Assembly: GCF_013376095.1 (NCBI RefSeq)
Contig: NZ_JAAMFN010000038.1
Location: 1 to 37,614, forward strand
From: Arthrobacter sp. SDTb3-6
Lineage (GTDB): Bacteria; Actinomycetota; Actinomycetes; Actinomycetales; Micrococcaceae
Direction: 5' to 3'
DNA length: 37,614 nucleotides
Every line of letters starts with the position of its first letter. The stretch's first letter is position 1. Positions 1 to 8,730 of this stretch are shown here, piece after piece. Made by a program: the position numbers and the translations under genes. A model generated the notes under the pieces. It ran no database searches. It was given only the letters and a program-made list of their open reading frames with translations, and was not told the DNA's origin.

Positions 1-1
1 A

Positions 2-814
2 CCAATGTCTCCCATTTCTTCGGAATTGAACATTGATGAAGTGGGGCGAACTGAGCATGGCAATAAGGAATTGGTCGCTCTATTTGGCGAGAAAGTCTTT
101 TCGTTTCCAAAACCTTCGACTTTGATCCAATATTTCCTAAAAACTATGACGTCATCCGAATCGGTGATTCTTGACTTCTTCGCTGGTTCTGGTTCAACGG
201 CCCATGCGGTCATGCAGCAGAATGCTGAGGATGGTGGCAACCGACGTTTCATTCTTGTGCAGCTTCCTGAAGCCACGGACAACCCGGAATTCCCCAAAAT
301 TTCAGACATCACCCGTGAACGTGTTCGTCGTGCCGGAACCAAAATCAAGGCCGAAGTTGGGCTTACGGGACAGGACCTTGATGTCGGTTTCCGCGCATTC
401 AAACTGGGTGCTTCGAACTTCCGCAACTGGGATGTGGAGACGGATACTTTGCTGGCCGAGGACCTCGAAGCGTTCGTGGACAACATCAATACGAATGCTG
501 ACGACGACGGCATTGTTTATGAAATCCTGCTCAAGGCCGGAATCCGGCTGGACACCGACCTGCAGAAGGTCAGCATTGCCGGCGCCGACGTCACCCTGGC
601 CATGGACGGGCTCGTGGCCGTCAGCGCCAATCGCGCCATCACCCAGGAGTTCATCGACGGGGTGCTGGCCCTGGAACCGCCGGTCCAGCAGCTGTATTTG
701 CTCGATTCCGGGTTCGGCGACAATGATTCGCTCAAGGTCAACGCACGCCACCAGTTTGCCGCGCGCCGTTCGGACAGTGATCCGGACAAAGACGACGCCC
801 TGCGGACGGTATAG
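2..814 (+). CDS. mod: Type III restriction-modification DNA methyltransferase (Mod), 3' part only
   Basis: The reading frame is open to the left edge, so the start lies outside the window and about 270 C-terminal residues are visible. They contain DFFAGSGST (173-199), the S-adenosylmethionine-binding motif I of amino-methyltransferases, followed by the typical NRRFILVQLPE strand. Type III Mod proteins are beta-class enzymes in which the catalytic DPPY motif precedes the target recognition domain and motif I, so the missing N-terminus should hold DPPY and most of the specificity domain. The protein would methylate adenine on one strand of an asymmetric site and give the Res subunit its specificity. 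The res gene follows after a 9-nt gap, as in a standard mod-res operon. The first few hundred bases are less GC-rich than the rest of the window. The family call is firm; the recognition sequence cannot be told. Confidence 0.9.
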   Translation, partial: PMSPISSELNIDEVGRTEHGNKELVALFGEKVFSFPKPSTLIQYFLKTMTSSESVILDFFAGSGSTAHAVMQQNAEDGGNRRFILVQLPEATDNPEFPKISDITRERVRRAGTKIKAEVGLTGQDLDVGFRAFKLGASNFRNWDVETDTLLAEDLEAFVDNINTNADDDGIVYEILLKAGIRLDTDLQKVSIAGADVTLAMDGLVAVSANRAITQEFIDGVLALEPPVQQLYLLDSGFGDNDSLKVNARHQFAARRSDSDPDKDDALRTV

Positions 815-823
815 GCGAAACCC

Positions 824-3550
824 ATGAAGATTCAGTTTGACGCGACCCAGGCGTACCAACTTTCGGCGATTTCCGCCGTCGTCGACCTCTTTGAAGGACA
901 GCCCCTGGCCCAGGGCACCTTTGAAAGCTCTTATGTCGAAGAAGGCGCGCTCCTCACAGAATCAGGGGTGGGCAACCGCCTCGTGATCTCCGACGACCAG
1001 CTACTGATCAATCTGCAGGCTGTCCAGGCAAACGAGAACAACCGTGTATTGGCCGGCGATCGAGACTCAGAGCTGGACATGAGCCATTCGGCAGACAAGT
1101 TGCTCTCTTGGGGCAACTTCAGCGTCGAAATGGAAACCGGCACGGGTAAAACCTACGTCTACCTGCGGACCATCCACACGCTGCGGAAGAAGTACGGTTG
1201 GCGGAAATTCATCATCGTGGTGCCTTCGGTGGCCATTCGGGAAGGCGTGCTCCAGAGCCTCAAGACCATGAAGGAACACTTCGCCGAAGTCTTCGAAAAT
1301 CAGTCAATGGATGCATGGGTGTACCAGTCCAAGGACATCAACAAGGTGCGCAGCTTCAACCGGGACAATGATCTGAAGGTCATGGTCATGACGTTGGATT
1401 CCTTTAAGCGGGCCGGCAACGTCCTCTACAAGGACATTGAGGGGCTGGGCCAGGGGATTGACATGATTTCCCAAACCCGGCCGATCGTCATCATGGACGA
1501 GCCGCAAAAGATGGAGAGCAAAAAGAGCAAGGCCGCCATTGCGCAACTGCAGCCGCTCTTCACCCTGCGCTATTCGGCGACACACAAGGATCGCTACAAC
1601 CAGATTCACCGGCTTGACCCGGTGCGGGCATACGATCTCGGTCTCGTCAAACAGATCATGGTCCGTTCCGTGCTGGCTGACCATGACTTGAATGCAACAA
1701 ACATTCTGGTCAAGAGCATCGTGGCGCTGAAATCATCTGTACAGGCGACGCTGGTCATCGACTATCAAGGTCCGAAAGGAATCACCCAAAAGCCCTTCGT
1801 GGTCTCTAAACAGCGTACTGACCTGCAGGAACTCTCCGGTGGGCTGAGCCAGTATCGCGGTTGGGTTGTGGAAGACATCAATGCTTTGGACAAGACGGTG
1901 ACGTTCGCCAACGACAGAACGTTGGCGGTCGGGGAGCAACAGAGCGCGGACCGGGACGCCATCATGAAGGCCCAGGTATTCGCAACCGTTGAAAAGCATC
2001 TCAAGCATGAGGAATTCTTGAGGACCCGGCTCACTGAACCGGGGGCGCGGGTCAAGGTTCTCTCCGTGATCTTCATCGACAGGGTGGCAAATTACGCCGG
2101 ACCCACCGAGGCGGGGCCAAAGATCCGGCGCTGGTTCGAGCAGTCCTATGCCCAATTGAAGGGCGAGGAACGCTTTTCGAAGCTTGAGCTGCCGGACGTC
2201 GATCTGGTGCACGGCGGCTACTTCGCCAAAAGTAAGACTGGCACCGAAAAGGACACCAGCGGTGTCACAGCCGACGACCAGGCCATCTATGACGAGATCA
2301 TGCGGGACAAGACCAAGCTGCTTGATTTGGACAATCCACGCCGGTTCATCTTCAGCCACTCCGCGCTGCGCGAAGGCTGGGACAACCCGAACGTCTTTCA
2401 AATCTGCACGCTCAACGAATCAAAGTCTGAGGACCGAAAGCGGCAGGAGATCGGACGCGGCCTGCGCCTCTCCGTCAACGAATCCGGTGTCCGCAGCTTT
2501 GATCCTCAAGTCAACAGGCTCACAGTCATTGCCAACGAGCACTACGAAGACTTTGCCAAGGCGCTGCAAAGCGAAATTGAGGAGGACACCGGCGTCAAGT
2601 TTGACGGCGGACGGGTCAAGAACGACCGCGACCAGGTGGAGGTCAAGATCAAGGTGGATCTGAAGAAGGATCCGAATTTCACAAAATTGTGGCACAGCAT
2701 CCGCCCACGAACGCGCTACCAGGTGGGCGTGGACAGCGAAAAGCTGGTGGCCGACGTCGTTGGCAAGGTACAGACGCAGCTTGCCGTTGCTGCCCCCAAG
2801 ATCCGCTATATGGACGCCTCAGTGGACATCACTGCCGGCACCGAACAGAAGCGTGGCGGCGTGGATGCGCACTTGGCAAGCATTCCCAAGGTGTACTCGG
2901 ATGTGGCACCAAAGCAGCGCATTCCCGATGTGATTGGTTATCTCCAACGTGAGACCGGACTGACGCGGGCCACCGTGGCGAAAATTGTGGTGCAGTCCGG
3001 GCGGCTGGGCCAGCTCCACATCAACCCCCAAGGGGTCTTGGACCTGTTGGCGCGCACCATCAACGACAGCAAGGCGCGGCTCATGGTCGAGGGAATCCGC
3101 TATTCCAGAATCGACCGGGAAGACCCCAACTTCGAATGGGAGCTGGACACCATCGAGGAGGGCCAGGGCCCAGTCGACAGTAAGTACCTGGAAGAGGTGG
3201 AGTTCTCCATCTACAGCCATGTGCGCTACGACTCCAAGGTGGAGCAAGACTTCGCCAAGGCGCTGGATGACATGTACGACGACGTTCTTACGTACTTGAA
3301 GCTGCCGGCCAAGTTCAAGGTTCCCACGCCCCTAGGCAGCTACAACCCCGACTGGGCCATCCTGCGCAAGGAAACCCATGAAGGACGCGAAATTGAGGTG
3401 TCGCTTGTGGCCGAGACAAAGTCTACGACCAACATCGACGAACTGCACCCGGATGAGAAGGCGAAAATCCTGTGCGGCCGCGCCCATTTCAAGGCCATCG
3501 ATGTGGCGTACAAGGGACCCGTGGTCACGGTGGAGGACTTGGAGCGGTAG
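824..3550 (+). CDS. res: Type III restriction endonuclease, Res subunit
   Basis: This 908-residue protein is the ATP-dependent translocase/nuclease subunit of a type III restriction enzyme; it acts with Mod and cuts DNA beside unmethylated sites. Superfamily 2 helicase motifs are in order: Walker A ETGTGKT at residues 104-110, DEPQ (motif II) at 225-228, then SHSALREGWDNPNVFQIC and QEIGRGLRLS (motifs V/VI) around 505-550. The C-terminal nuclease has a PD...ExK arrangement: D843 in YNPDWAI and E864-T-K866 in LVAETKS. Both active centres look intact and the length is normal for Res (about 900-1000 residues). The ATG lies 9 nt after the mod stop, so the two genes are co-transcribed. The HEPN/DUF3320 gene follows 42 nt later on the same strand. 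Confidence 0.96.
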   Translation: MKIQFDATQAYQLSAISAVVDLFEGQPLAQGTFESSYVEEGALLTESGVGNRLVISDDQLLINLQAVQANENNRVLAGDRDSELDMSHSADKLLSWGNFSVEMETGTGKTYVYLRTIHTLRKKYGWRKFIIVVPSVAIREGVLQSLKTMKEHFAEVFENQSMDAWVYQSKDINKVRSFNRDNDLKVMVMTLDSFKRAGNVLYKDIEGLGQGIDMISQTRPIVIMDEPQKMESKKSKAAIAQLQPLFTLRYSATHKDRYNQIHRLDPVRAYDLGLVKQIMVRSVLADHDLNATNILVKSIVALKSSVQATLVIDYQGPKGITQKPFVVSKQRTDLQELSGGLSQYRGWVVEDINALDKTVTFANDRTLAVGEQQSADRDAIMKAQVFATVEKHLKHEEFLRTRLTEPGARVKVLSVIFIDRVANYAGPTEAGPKIRRWFEQSYAQLKGEERFSKLELPDVDLVHGGYFAKSKTGTEKDTSGVTADDQAIYDEIMRDKTKLLDLDNPRRFIFSHSALREGWDNPNVFQICTLNESKSEDRKRQEIGRGLRLSVNESGVRSFDPQVNRLTVIANEHYEDFAKALQSEIEEDTGVKFDGGRVKNDRDQVEVKIKVDLKKDPNFTKLWHSIRPRTRYQVGVDSEKLVADVVGKVQTQLAVAAPKIRYMDASVDITAGTEQKRGGVDAHLASIPKVYSDVAPKQRIPDVIGYLQRETGLTRATVAKIVVQSGRLGQLHINPQGVLDLLARTINDSKARLMVEGIRYSRIDREDPNFEWELDTIEEGQGPVDSKYLEEVEFSIYSHVRYDSKVEQDFAKALDDMYDDVLTYLKLPAKFKVPTPLGSYNPDWAILRKETHEGREIEVSLVAETKSTTNIDELHPDEKAKILCGRAHFKAIDVAYKGPVVTVEDLER

Positions 3551-3592
3551 CACGGGCCAGGATGTCAGACCCCGTACTTACAGTTTCGAGTA

Positions 3593-4810
3593 ATGGAAAA
3601 ACACAAATCTGGGGGCATGGGCATGACACCGAATGAGGCAGTAAACAACGCGATTGCGATCTTGGGCCAGGGGTTGGATGCCCACATCCGAAAGGTTATG
3701 GACCCCATCATCGGAGGAACGGAATGGCCAGTGGTTTTGCGCGAATTGGATGTGAACCGTGGCAAGGTCGGATATGAATATCAGAGCCACGACGTCGCGC
3801 TGCAATTGCGCATGGTCACTGAGCGGCTGGGCGCCATTGGGTTTCCCTTCGACAAGGGTGACCGCAACCGCACAATGAGTTGCTACGGCGGAATACTGCG
3901 GATATTCCGCAAGCGCTGGGCCCACAACGACGAGTTCAGCCACTTTGACGCCACTCACTTCCTCGACACTGTCCGGATTGTCTTGAACCACATCGGCGAT
4001 GGCCAACGGTCGGGGGACGTGGCCGCAGTGCATGCCAGCCTTGTCGATGATTTGGTCAAGGAAGATGCCGAGCCCGCGGTTGCGCTGGACGTGCATGCCG
4101 TCGATGTGTCGAAGGCCGTGGACTCCGACGGGTGTCATGACTCGTACATCCCAGGAGAGCTCCATTGCGATGTGTTCATTGACCCGCCGTCATTCCCGAC
4201 GTTCGGACAGTTGAGCCCAGCCACCCATGAGACCAGATGGGAGCCGTGGGACGTGTCACTCATGGGGGACCCTGACACTTTGGACCGGTTGCGGACGAAG
4301 GACAGCCAACAGAAAGTTCGGGCTGTTGTCGAGGACATTGTGGATGCAGAGGCACCCATCCACATTGAGCGTTTGGCCAAGCTGGTGGGGTACGCCTTTG
4401 GGCTGAAGCGGGTCGGCAAGGACCGCGTAAAAAGCATTGTGCACCAAGTTGGGAAGTCTTCGGTTTTTCGCGATGATTTCGGTTTTGTCTGGCCGGAAAA
4501 CGTTGAGCCCCAGAAGTGGCTGCTGTACCGCAGCTGCGCGGAAGGCGAGCGGGATTTTGACGAGGTGAGCCCCATTGAATTGGCCAACGCGATTGTTGCG
4601 GAACTGACGGGAAAGGGTGACGCCGCATTGGATGACTTGCGGTACGCCGTTCTGAATGCTTTTGGACGTAAAAAGGTTACAAAGAATTCCAGACTTCAGT
4701 TCGGCAAGGGGCTGGCGCAGGCCCGCGAATTCGGCCGGGTGGTTGAAGATGGCGGCGTAATCAGTCTCGCTGAGGTCGCAGGCAGTGGTGCAGGCCTCGC
4801 CGCCGTATAG
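3593..4810 (+). CDS. Swt1-like HEPN plus DUF3320-like protein, restriction-associated
   Basis: This protein has 405 residues from the ATG at 3593; the ATG at 3623 (395 residues) is a good alternative because GGGGG lies 7 nt before it. Residues 15-145 resemble the Swt1-type HEPN domain, with a charged helix carrying R106-K-R-W-A-H111, an Rx4H motif as in HEPN ribonucleases, followed by FSHFDATHFLDTVRIVLNHIG, the usual last helix. Residues 240-290 (VVEDIVDAEAPIHIERLAKL, then GLKRVGKDR) resemble DUF3320, a winged-helix-like module found at the C-terminus of large restriction-associated helicases. No helicase or nuclease domain lies between them. The gene follows res by 42 nt on the same strand, so it probably belongs to the restriction operon. 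An RNA-cleaving backup effector is an inference from the domains. Domain calls are from memory of the families, not from a search. Confidence 0.72.
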   Translation: MEKHKSGGMGMTPNEAVNNAIAILGQGLDAHIRKVMDPIIGGTEWPVVLRELDVNRGKVGYEYQSHDVALQLRMVTERLGAIGFPFDKGDRNRTMSCYGGILRIFRKRWAHNDEFSHFDATHFLDTVRIVLNHIGDGQRSGDVAAVHASLVDDLVKEDAEPAVALDVHAVDVSKAVDSDGCHDSYIPGELHCDVFIDPPSFPTFGQLSPATHETRWEPWDVSLMGDPDTLDRLRTKDSQQKVRAVVEDIVDAEAPIHIERLAKLVGYAFGLKRVGKDRVKSIVHQVGKSSVFRDDFGFVWPENVEPQKWLLYRSCAEGERDFDEVSPIELANAIVAELTGKGDAALDDLRYAVLNAFGRKKVTKNSRLQFGKGLAQAREFGRVVEDGGVISLAEVAGSGAGLAAV

Positions 4811-4913
4811 CGGCCGTAGATTGACCGGCTCGCCGCCGTGTTGCCGCCCGCCCGGAGCCGCGGGTACGTTGGAAGGACCACAGGCTGGATCCGCCCCAAC
4901 GACTCGAGGCACC

Positions 4914-7244
4914 GTGCGCTTCCCCCGGCAATTCAAGAACTGGCTGTTCAACACCCCCGGCCTCGCGGAGACGGCCACATTCAGCGGGGCCGCCGGCCGT
5001 GCCGCCGAACGCGCGGCGGCCGCCAGCCCCCGGGAGGGCCTGGCCCAGGCACAGGACATCGTCCGGCAGCTCGCCACGGAAGGCCACAAGCCGTGGACCG
5101 GGCAGCGCCTGGAGGACTACCTCTTTAGCGCGCGCATCCTGGCCGGCCAGGCGCTGGGCATGGTGCCCTTTGACACCCAGCTGCTCGCCGCCGCCACCAT
5201 GCTGCAGGGCACCGTGGTGGAGATGGACACCGGCGAGGGCAAGACCCTCGTGGGCGCGCTCGTGGCGGCCGCCCAGGCCCTGGGCGGCCGCCGCGTCCAT
5301 GTCCTGACGGTCAATGACTACTTGGCGCAACGGGACGCAGCCTGGATGGGGCCCTATTACGAGGCCCTGGGCATCACGGCCGCGTCGGTGACCTCCGCCG
5401 GCACCCCGGAGGGGAAACGGCAGGCGTACCGGGCCGGCGTCTTGTACGTCTCCGTCAACGAACTCGGCTTCGACGTCCTGCGCGACCGCAGCCGCACCGC
5501 ACCGGACCAAGCCGTGCTGCAGCCCTTTGACGCGTGCATCGTGGACGAGATCGATTCGGTGCTGGTGGACGAGGCCGTGGTCCCGCTGGTCCTGGCCGGC
5601 CGGGCGCGCAGCGAACTGCAGGGCGTGGACGTGGCGGATTTTGTCCGGGGGCTGGAGCCCGGCACCGACTACACCGTGGAAGCGGACCGGCGGAACGTTT
5701 CGCTGACCGACGCCGGGATCGGGCGCGCCGAGGCGAGGTGGCCCGGTGTCGAGCTTTACTCGGCGGAGGGCACGCCCCTGTTTTCCTCCATCAACACGGC
5801 ACTGCACGCCGAGGTGCTCCTGCAGCGGGACGTCGACTACATCGTGCGTGACGGCCAGGCCCAGATTGTCTCCGATTCCCGCGGCCGGGTGGCGCAGGGG
5901 CAGCGCTGGCCCGACGGGCTGCAGGCGGCCGTGGAGACGAAGGAAGGGCTGCTGAAGACCGAACAGGGCGAGGTCCTGGACCAGCTGCTGGTGCGCGACC
6001 TGGTTCGTTCCTTCGCCACCGTCACCGGCATGAGCGGCACCGCCGTGGCCGTCGCCGAATACCTGCGCACCCACTACCTGCTCGACGCCGGCCAGATCCC
6101 GCCGCACAAGCCGTGCATCCGCCAGGACCTGCCCGAGCGCATCTATGCCACAGCGGAACAGCGCGACGCCGCCGTCGTCGAGGCGGTCGTGGCCGCCCAT
6201 GCCGCGGGGCGGCCGGTCCTCCTGGGGACGCACGACGTCGCCGCCTCCGAACGCTTCGCCGCCGCCCTGGGCGTACGGAACGTGGACTGCCAGGTCCTCA
6301 ATGCCCGCAACGACGCGCTGGAGGCCGGCATCATTGCCGAGGCGGGGCGGAAGCACGCCGTCACGGTCTCCACGCAGATGGCCGGGCGCGGCACCGACAT
6401 CCTGCTCGGCGGCAAGGGGGCCGGCACGGCGGCGCACGGCGAGGTGGCGGCGCTGGGCGGGCTGCTGGTGGTCATCGCGGGCCGGTTCTGGTCGCCCCGG
6501 CTGGACGCGCAGCTCCGCGGCCGCGCCGGCCGGCAGGGCGATCCCGGCGCCAGCATCATCTACTCCAGCATCGAGGACCCGGCGGCCAACGGGCAGGAGG
6601 TCCACGGCCTGGAACTGAGCAGTTCCCTCGCCGGGGAAGCGGACGACGCCGGCCTCGTCACCCGGGCGGGCGTGTCCCGGCTGCTGGACCGCACCCAGCG
6701 CCTCGCCGAGCAGGAGCGCTTCACGACGCAGGAAAATTCCTGGAAGTACAACGAGCTCATCGCCTACCAGCGGCGCGTGGTCCTGGCCGAACGCGACCGC
6801 ATCCTCACGGACGACGCGGCAGCCATGGAACCGTTTGGCGGGGTGCAACGACTGGGGGAGCTGCGCCGTTCACTCGGTGCGGGGGAACTGGTGCGCGCCT
6901 GCCGGCAGATCATGCTGTTTGAACTCGATGCGCACTGGAGCGACCACCTGGCCCTGCTGTCCGAGCAGCGCGCCGCCATCCACCTGCGCGCCCTGGGCCG
7001 GCAAAACCCGCTGGATGAATACCGGCGCGAAACCATCTTCGCCTTCGAGGGGTTTTTGGACAGGGCCGCGGACAGCGCCCGGGAAACCCTGGCGGGCCTG
7101 GCCGTGGTGGACGGTGCCGCGGACCTGGCGGCGGCGGGCGTGCGCCGGGCGTCGTCCACGTGGACCTACGTGGTGGATGAGAACCCGTTCGCGAGCCAGG
7201 GCGACGCTGCGGTGAAATGGCTGCTGAAAAAGCTGGGCAAATAG
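4914..7244 (+). CDS. secA2: Accessory preprotein translocase ATPase SecA2
   Basis: A SecA-family ATPase of about 776 residues, the size of actinobacterial SecA2 rather than housekeeping SecA (over 840). Walker A is MDTGEGKT (residues 104-111) and the DEAD-type box is VDEIDSVLVDEA (from about 210); TVNDYLAQRDA, MAGRGTDILLGG and LRGRAGRQGDPG are further SecA signatures. The zinc-binding C-terminal tail of SecA1 is absent, as expected for SecA2. I chose the GTG at 4914 because it has GAGG 4 nt upstream and begins RFPRQFKNWLF. The longer ATG at 4785 overlaps the previous gene and adds a low-complexity Pro/Gly stretch. SecA2 drives export of a subset of proteins through the SecYEG channel; no accessory SecY2 or glycosylation gene is nearby. 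Confidence 0.9.
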   Translation: MRFPRQFKNWLFNTPGLAETATFSGAAGRAAERAAAASPREGLAQAQDIVRQLATEGHKPWTGQRLEDYLFSARILAGQALGMVPFDTQLLAAATMLQGTVVEMDTGEGKTLVGALVAAAQALGGRRVHVLTVNDYLAQRDAAWMGPYYEALGITAASVTSAGTPEGKRQAYRAGVLYVSVNELGFDVLRDRSRTAPDQAVLQPFDACIVDEIDSVLVDEAVVPLVLAGRARSELQGVDVADFVRGLEPGTDYTVEADRRNVSLTDAGIGRAEARWPGVELYSAEGTPLFSSINTALHAEVLLQRDVDYIVRDGQAQIVSDSRGRVAQGQRWPDGLQAAVETKEGLLKTEQGEVLDQLLVRDLVRSFATVTGMSGTAVAVAEYLRTHYLLDAGQIPPHKPCIRQDLPERIYATAEQRDAAVVEAVVAAHAAGRPVLLGTHDVAASERFAAALGVRNVDCQVLNARNDALEAGIIAEAGRKHAVTVSTQMAGRGTDILLGGKGAGTAAHGEVAALGGLLVVIAGRFWSPRLDAQLRGRAGRQGDPGASIIYSSIEDPAANGQEVHGLELSSSLAGEADDAGLVTRAGVSRLLDRTQRLAEQERFTTQENSWKYNELIAYQRRVVLAERDRILTDDAAAMEPFGGVQRLGELRRSLGAGELVRACRQIMLFELDAHWSDHLALLSEQRAAIHLRALGRQNPLDEYRRETIFAFEGFLDRAADSARETLAGLAVVDGAADLAAAGVRRASSTWTYVVDENPFASQGDAAVKWLLKKLGK

Positions 7245-7324
7245 GCTGCCGCAACGCGGCGAAAAGGCGAATACTTGAGGCACCGGCATGTACACCGCAA
7301 CGCCGTCTTGAAGGGGAGGCCGCC

Positions 7325-7888
7325 GTGGCGCAACTCCATTACGCCGCCATCATGTCGCTGGACGGCTACATCAACGACGCCGACGGCAATTTTGACTGGG
7401 GCGTGCCGGACGACGACGAGCATGCGTTCATCAACGGCCTGGAACGCCCCATCGGCACCTACCTGTACGGACGCCGCCTGTACGAGACCATGAAGGTCTG
7501 GGAAACCATGTACGGGCAGACGGACCTGACCCGCGTGGCGCGCGACTTTGCCAACCTGTGGCACCTGGCGGACAAGGTCGTGTATTCGCGGACCCTGACG
7601 CAGGCGGACACCGCCAGGACCCGCATCGAGACCGCCTTTGACCCGGACGCCGTGCGCGCCCTGAAGGCCGACGCCGGTGCGGACCTCTCCGTGGGCGGCG
7701 CCGGGCTGGCGGGGCAGGCCTTCGCCGCCGGGCTGGTGGACCAGGTCCACCTGTTCATCGCCCCCATCATCGTCGGCGCCGGGACCCGCGCCCTGCCCGA
7801 CGCCGTCCGGACCCGGCTGGAACTGCTGGACCGGCGCAGCTTCGACAACGGCGTCGTCCATCTCCACTATGCGGTGCGTGGCGGCTAG
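7325..7888 (+). CDS. Dihydrofolate reductase-fold protein (RibD C-terminal family)
   Basis: A 187-residue protein opening with LHYAAIMSLDGYINDADG, the first strand and loop of the RibD_C/DHFR-like fold, then GTYLYGRRLYETMKVWE and VGGAGLAGQAFAAGLVDQ, the nucleotide-binding glycine-rich turn and following helix. Members are NADPH-dependent reductases of unknown substrate, commonly annotated as dihydrofolate reductase family protein; there is no evidence that this is the cell's essential FolA. The GTG at 7325 is preferred because AAGGGGAGG (7311-7319) precedes it by 5 nt; in-frame ATGs further upstream would add unrelated sequence. It ends tail to tail with the next gene, and the two stop codons overlap (7885-7888). 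Confidence 0.87.
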   Translation: MAQLHYAAIMSLDGYINDADGNFDWGVPDDDEHAFINGLERPIGTYLYGRRLYETMKVWETMYGQTDLTRVARDFANLWHLADKVVYSRTLTQADTARTRIETAFDPDAVRALKADAGADLSVGGAGLAGQAFAAGLVDQVHLFIAPIIVGAGTRALPDAVRTRLELLDRRSFDNGVVHLHYAVRGG

Positions 7889-8634
7889 GCCACCATCCCC
7901 CACAGCAGCCAGGCGGACGATGCGGCGCAGGCGGCGATGACCAGGGCAAACCCGGCCAGCCACACGAAGGACGGGACGCCCGTGGAGCGGGAGAGGATCC
8001 AGGCGTCGGAGCTGGCCAGCCGGTTCCGGCGGCTGGTGTGCACGGCCGCCACCTTGAAGAAGTCGCGCACCGACCCCACACCCAGGGCGATGCCGAGGGC
8101 AAGGACCACATAGCTGACCGTTGCGGGGCCGGCCAGCATCACGAGTGCCTGGGCCACGGCCGCGCTGGCCAGGGCCACCAGGATGCCGGTGGCGTTGCGC
8201 AGGAACACCAAGGCCACGAGCAGCACCAGGGCGCCGATGGACATGGCGGCGCCGGCCCATCCCGCCGTCACAGACCAGACCAGCGCCGCGCCCACCACGG
8301 CCGGGGCCGGGTAGCCCCAAAAGCCGGACCACGTGGCGCTGAAGCCGCGCCGGCCGCTGCTGACCAGCTGCCCGGAATGGTCCAGTCCGATCGTCAGCCC
8401 GTGGATGTAGCGGCCGGCCATGAGAGCGGCGAAAGCATGGCCGAGCTCGTGCACAAACGTCACGTACAGCCCGAACCAGCGCCACGACGCGCGCGGGATG
8501 CTCAGCACGACGGCGGCCGCCACAATTGCCGCCAGCACGGAAACGGGCACGGCGGGCGCGGAGCTGCGGACAAATCCGGCCAGCACGGCGTGCCACCAGT
8601 CGGCGGCGGCGTTGAGCGGTTGGTCAATGTTCAC
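7885..8634 (-). CDS. M50-like membrane zinc metalloprotease
   Basis: A 249-residue integral membrane protein with about six hydrophobic segments. It carries HELGH at residues 62-66 (FVHELGHAFAALMAG), the HExxH zinc-binding motif, set inside a hydrophobic helix as in site-2-protease (M50B-like) families. The third zinc ligand usually lies in a later membrane segment; I see no clear NxxPxxxxD motif, so proteolytic activity is likely but not shown. Such proteins in actinobacteria are often annotated as M50 family metallopeptidase with unknown substrates. The gene converges with the DHFR-like gene (stop codons overlapping by 4 nt) and diverges from the epimerase remnant at 8731. Confidence 0.82.
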   Translation of the reverse strand: MNIDQPLNAAADWWHAVLAGFVRSSAPAVPVSVLAAIVAAAVVLSIPRASWRWFGLYVTFVHELGHAFAALMAGRYIHGLTIGLDHSGQLVSSGRRGFSATWSGFWGYPAPAVVGAALVWSVTAGWAGAAMSIGALVLLVALVFLRNATGILVALASAAVAQALVMLAGPATVSYVVLALGIALGVGSVRDFFKVAAVHTSRRNRLASSDAWILSRSTGVPSFVWLAGFALVIAACAASSAWLLWGMVA

Positions 8635-8730
8635 CGTGGAAGCCTATGCCACCAGGCTGGGTGCCCGTGTCCATCCGCTGGGCGTGAAACCACTTGCCCG
8701 CCCGGCGCCAGGCAGGGTTGGGTGGAACCC

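Noticed and set aside
4761-6848. 695-codon open frame antisense to secA2
   Set aside because: It mirrors a highly GC-rich gene with conserved SecA motifs on the other strand; the predicted peptide is Gly/His/Arg/Val-rich with no family motif.
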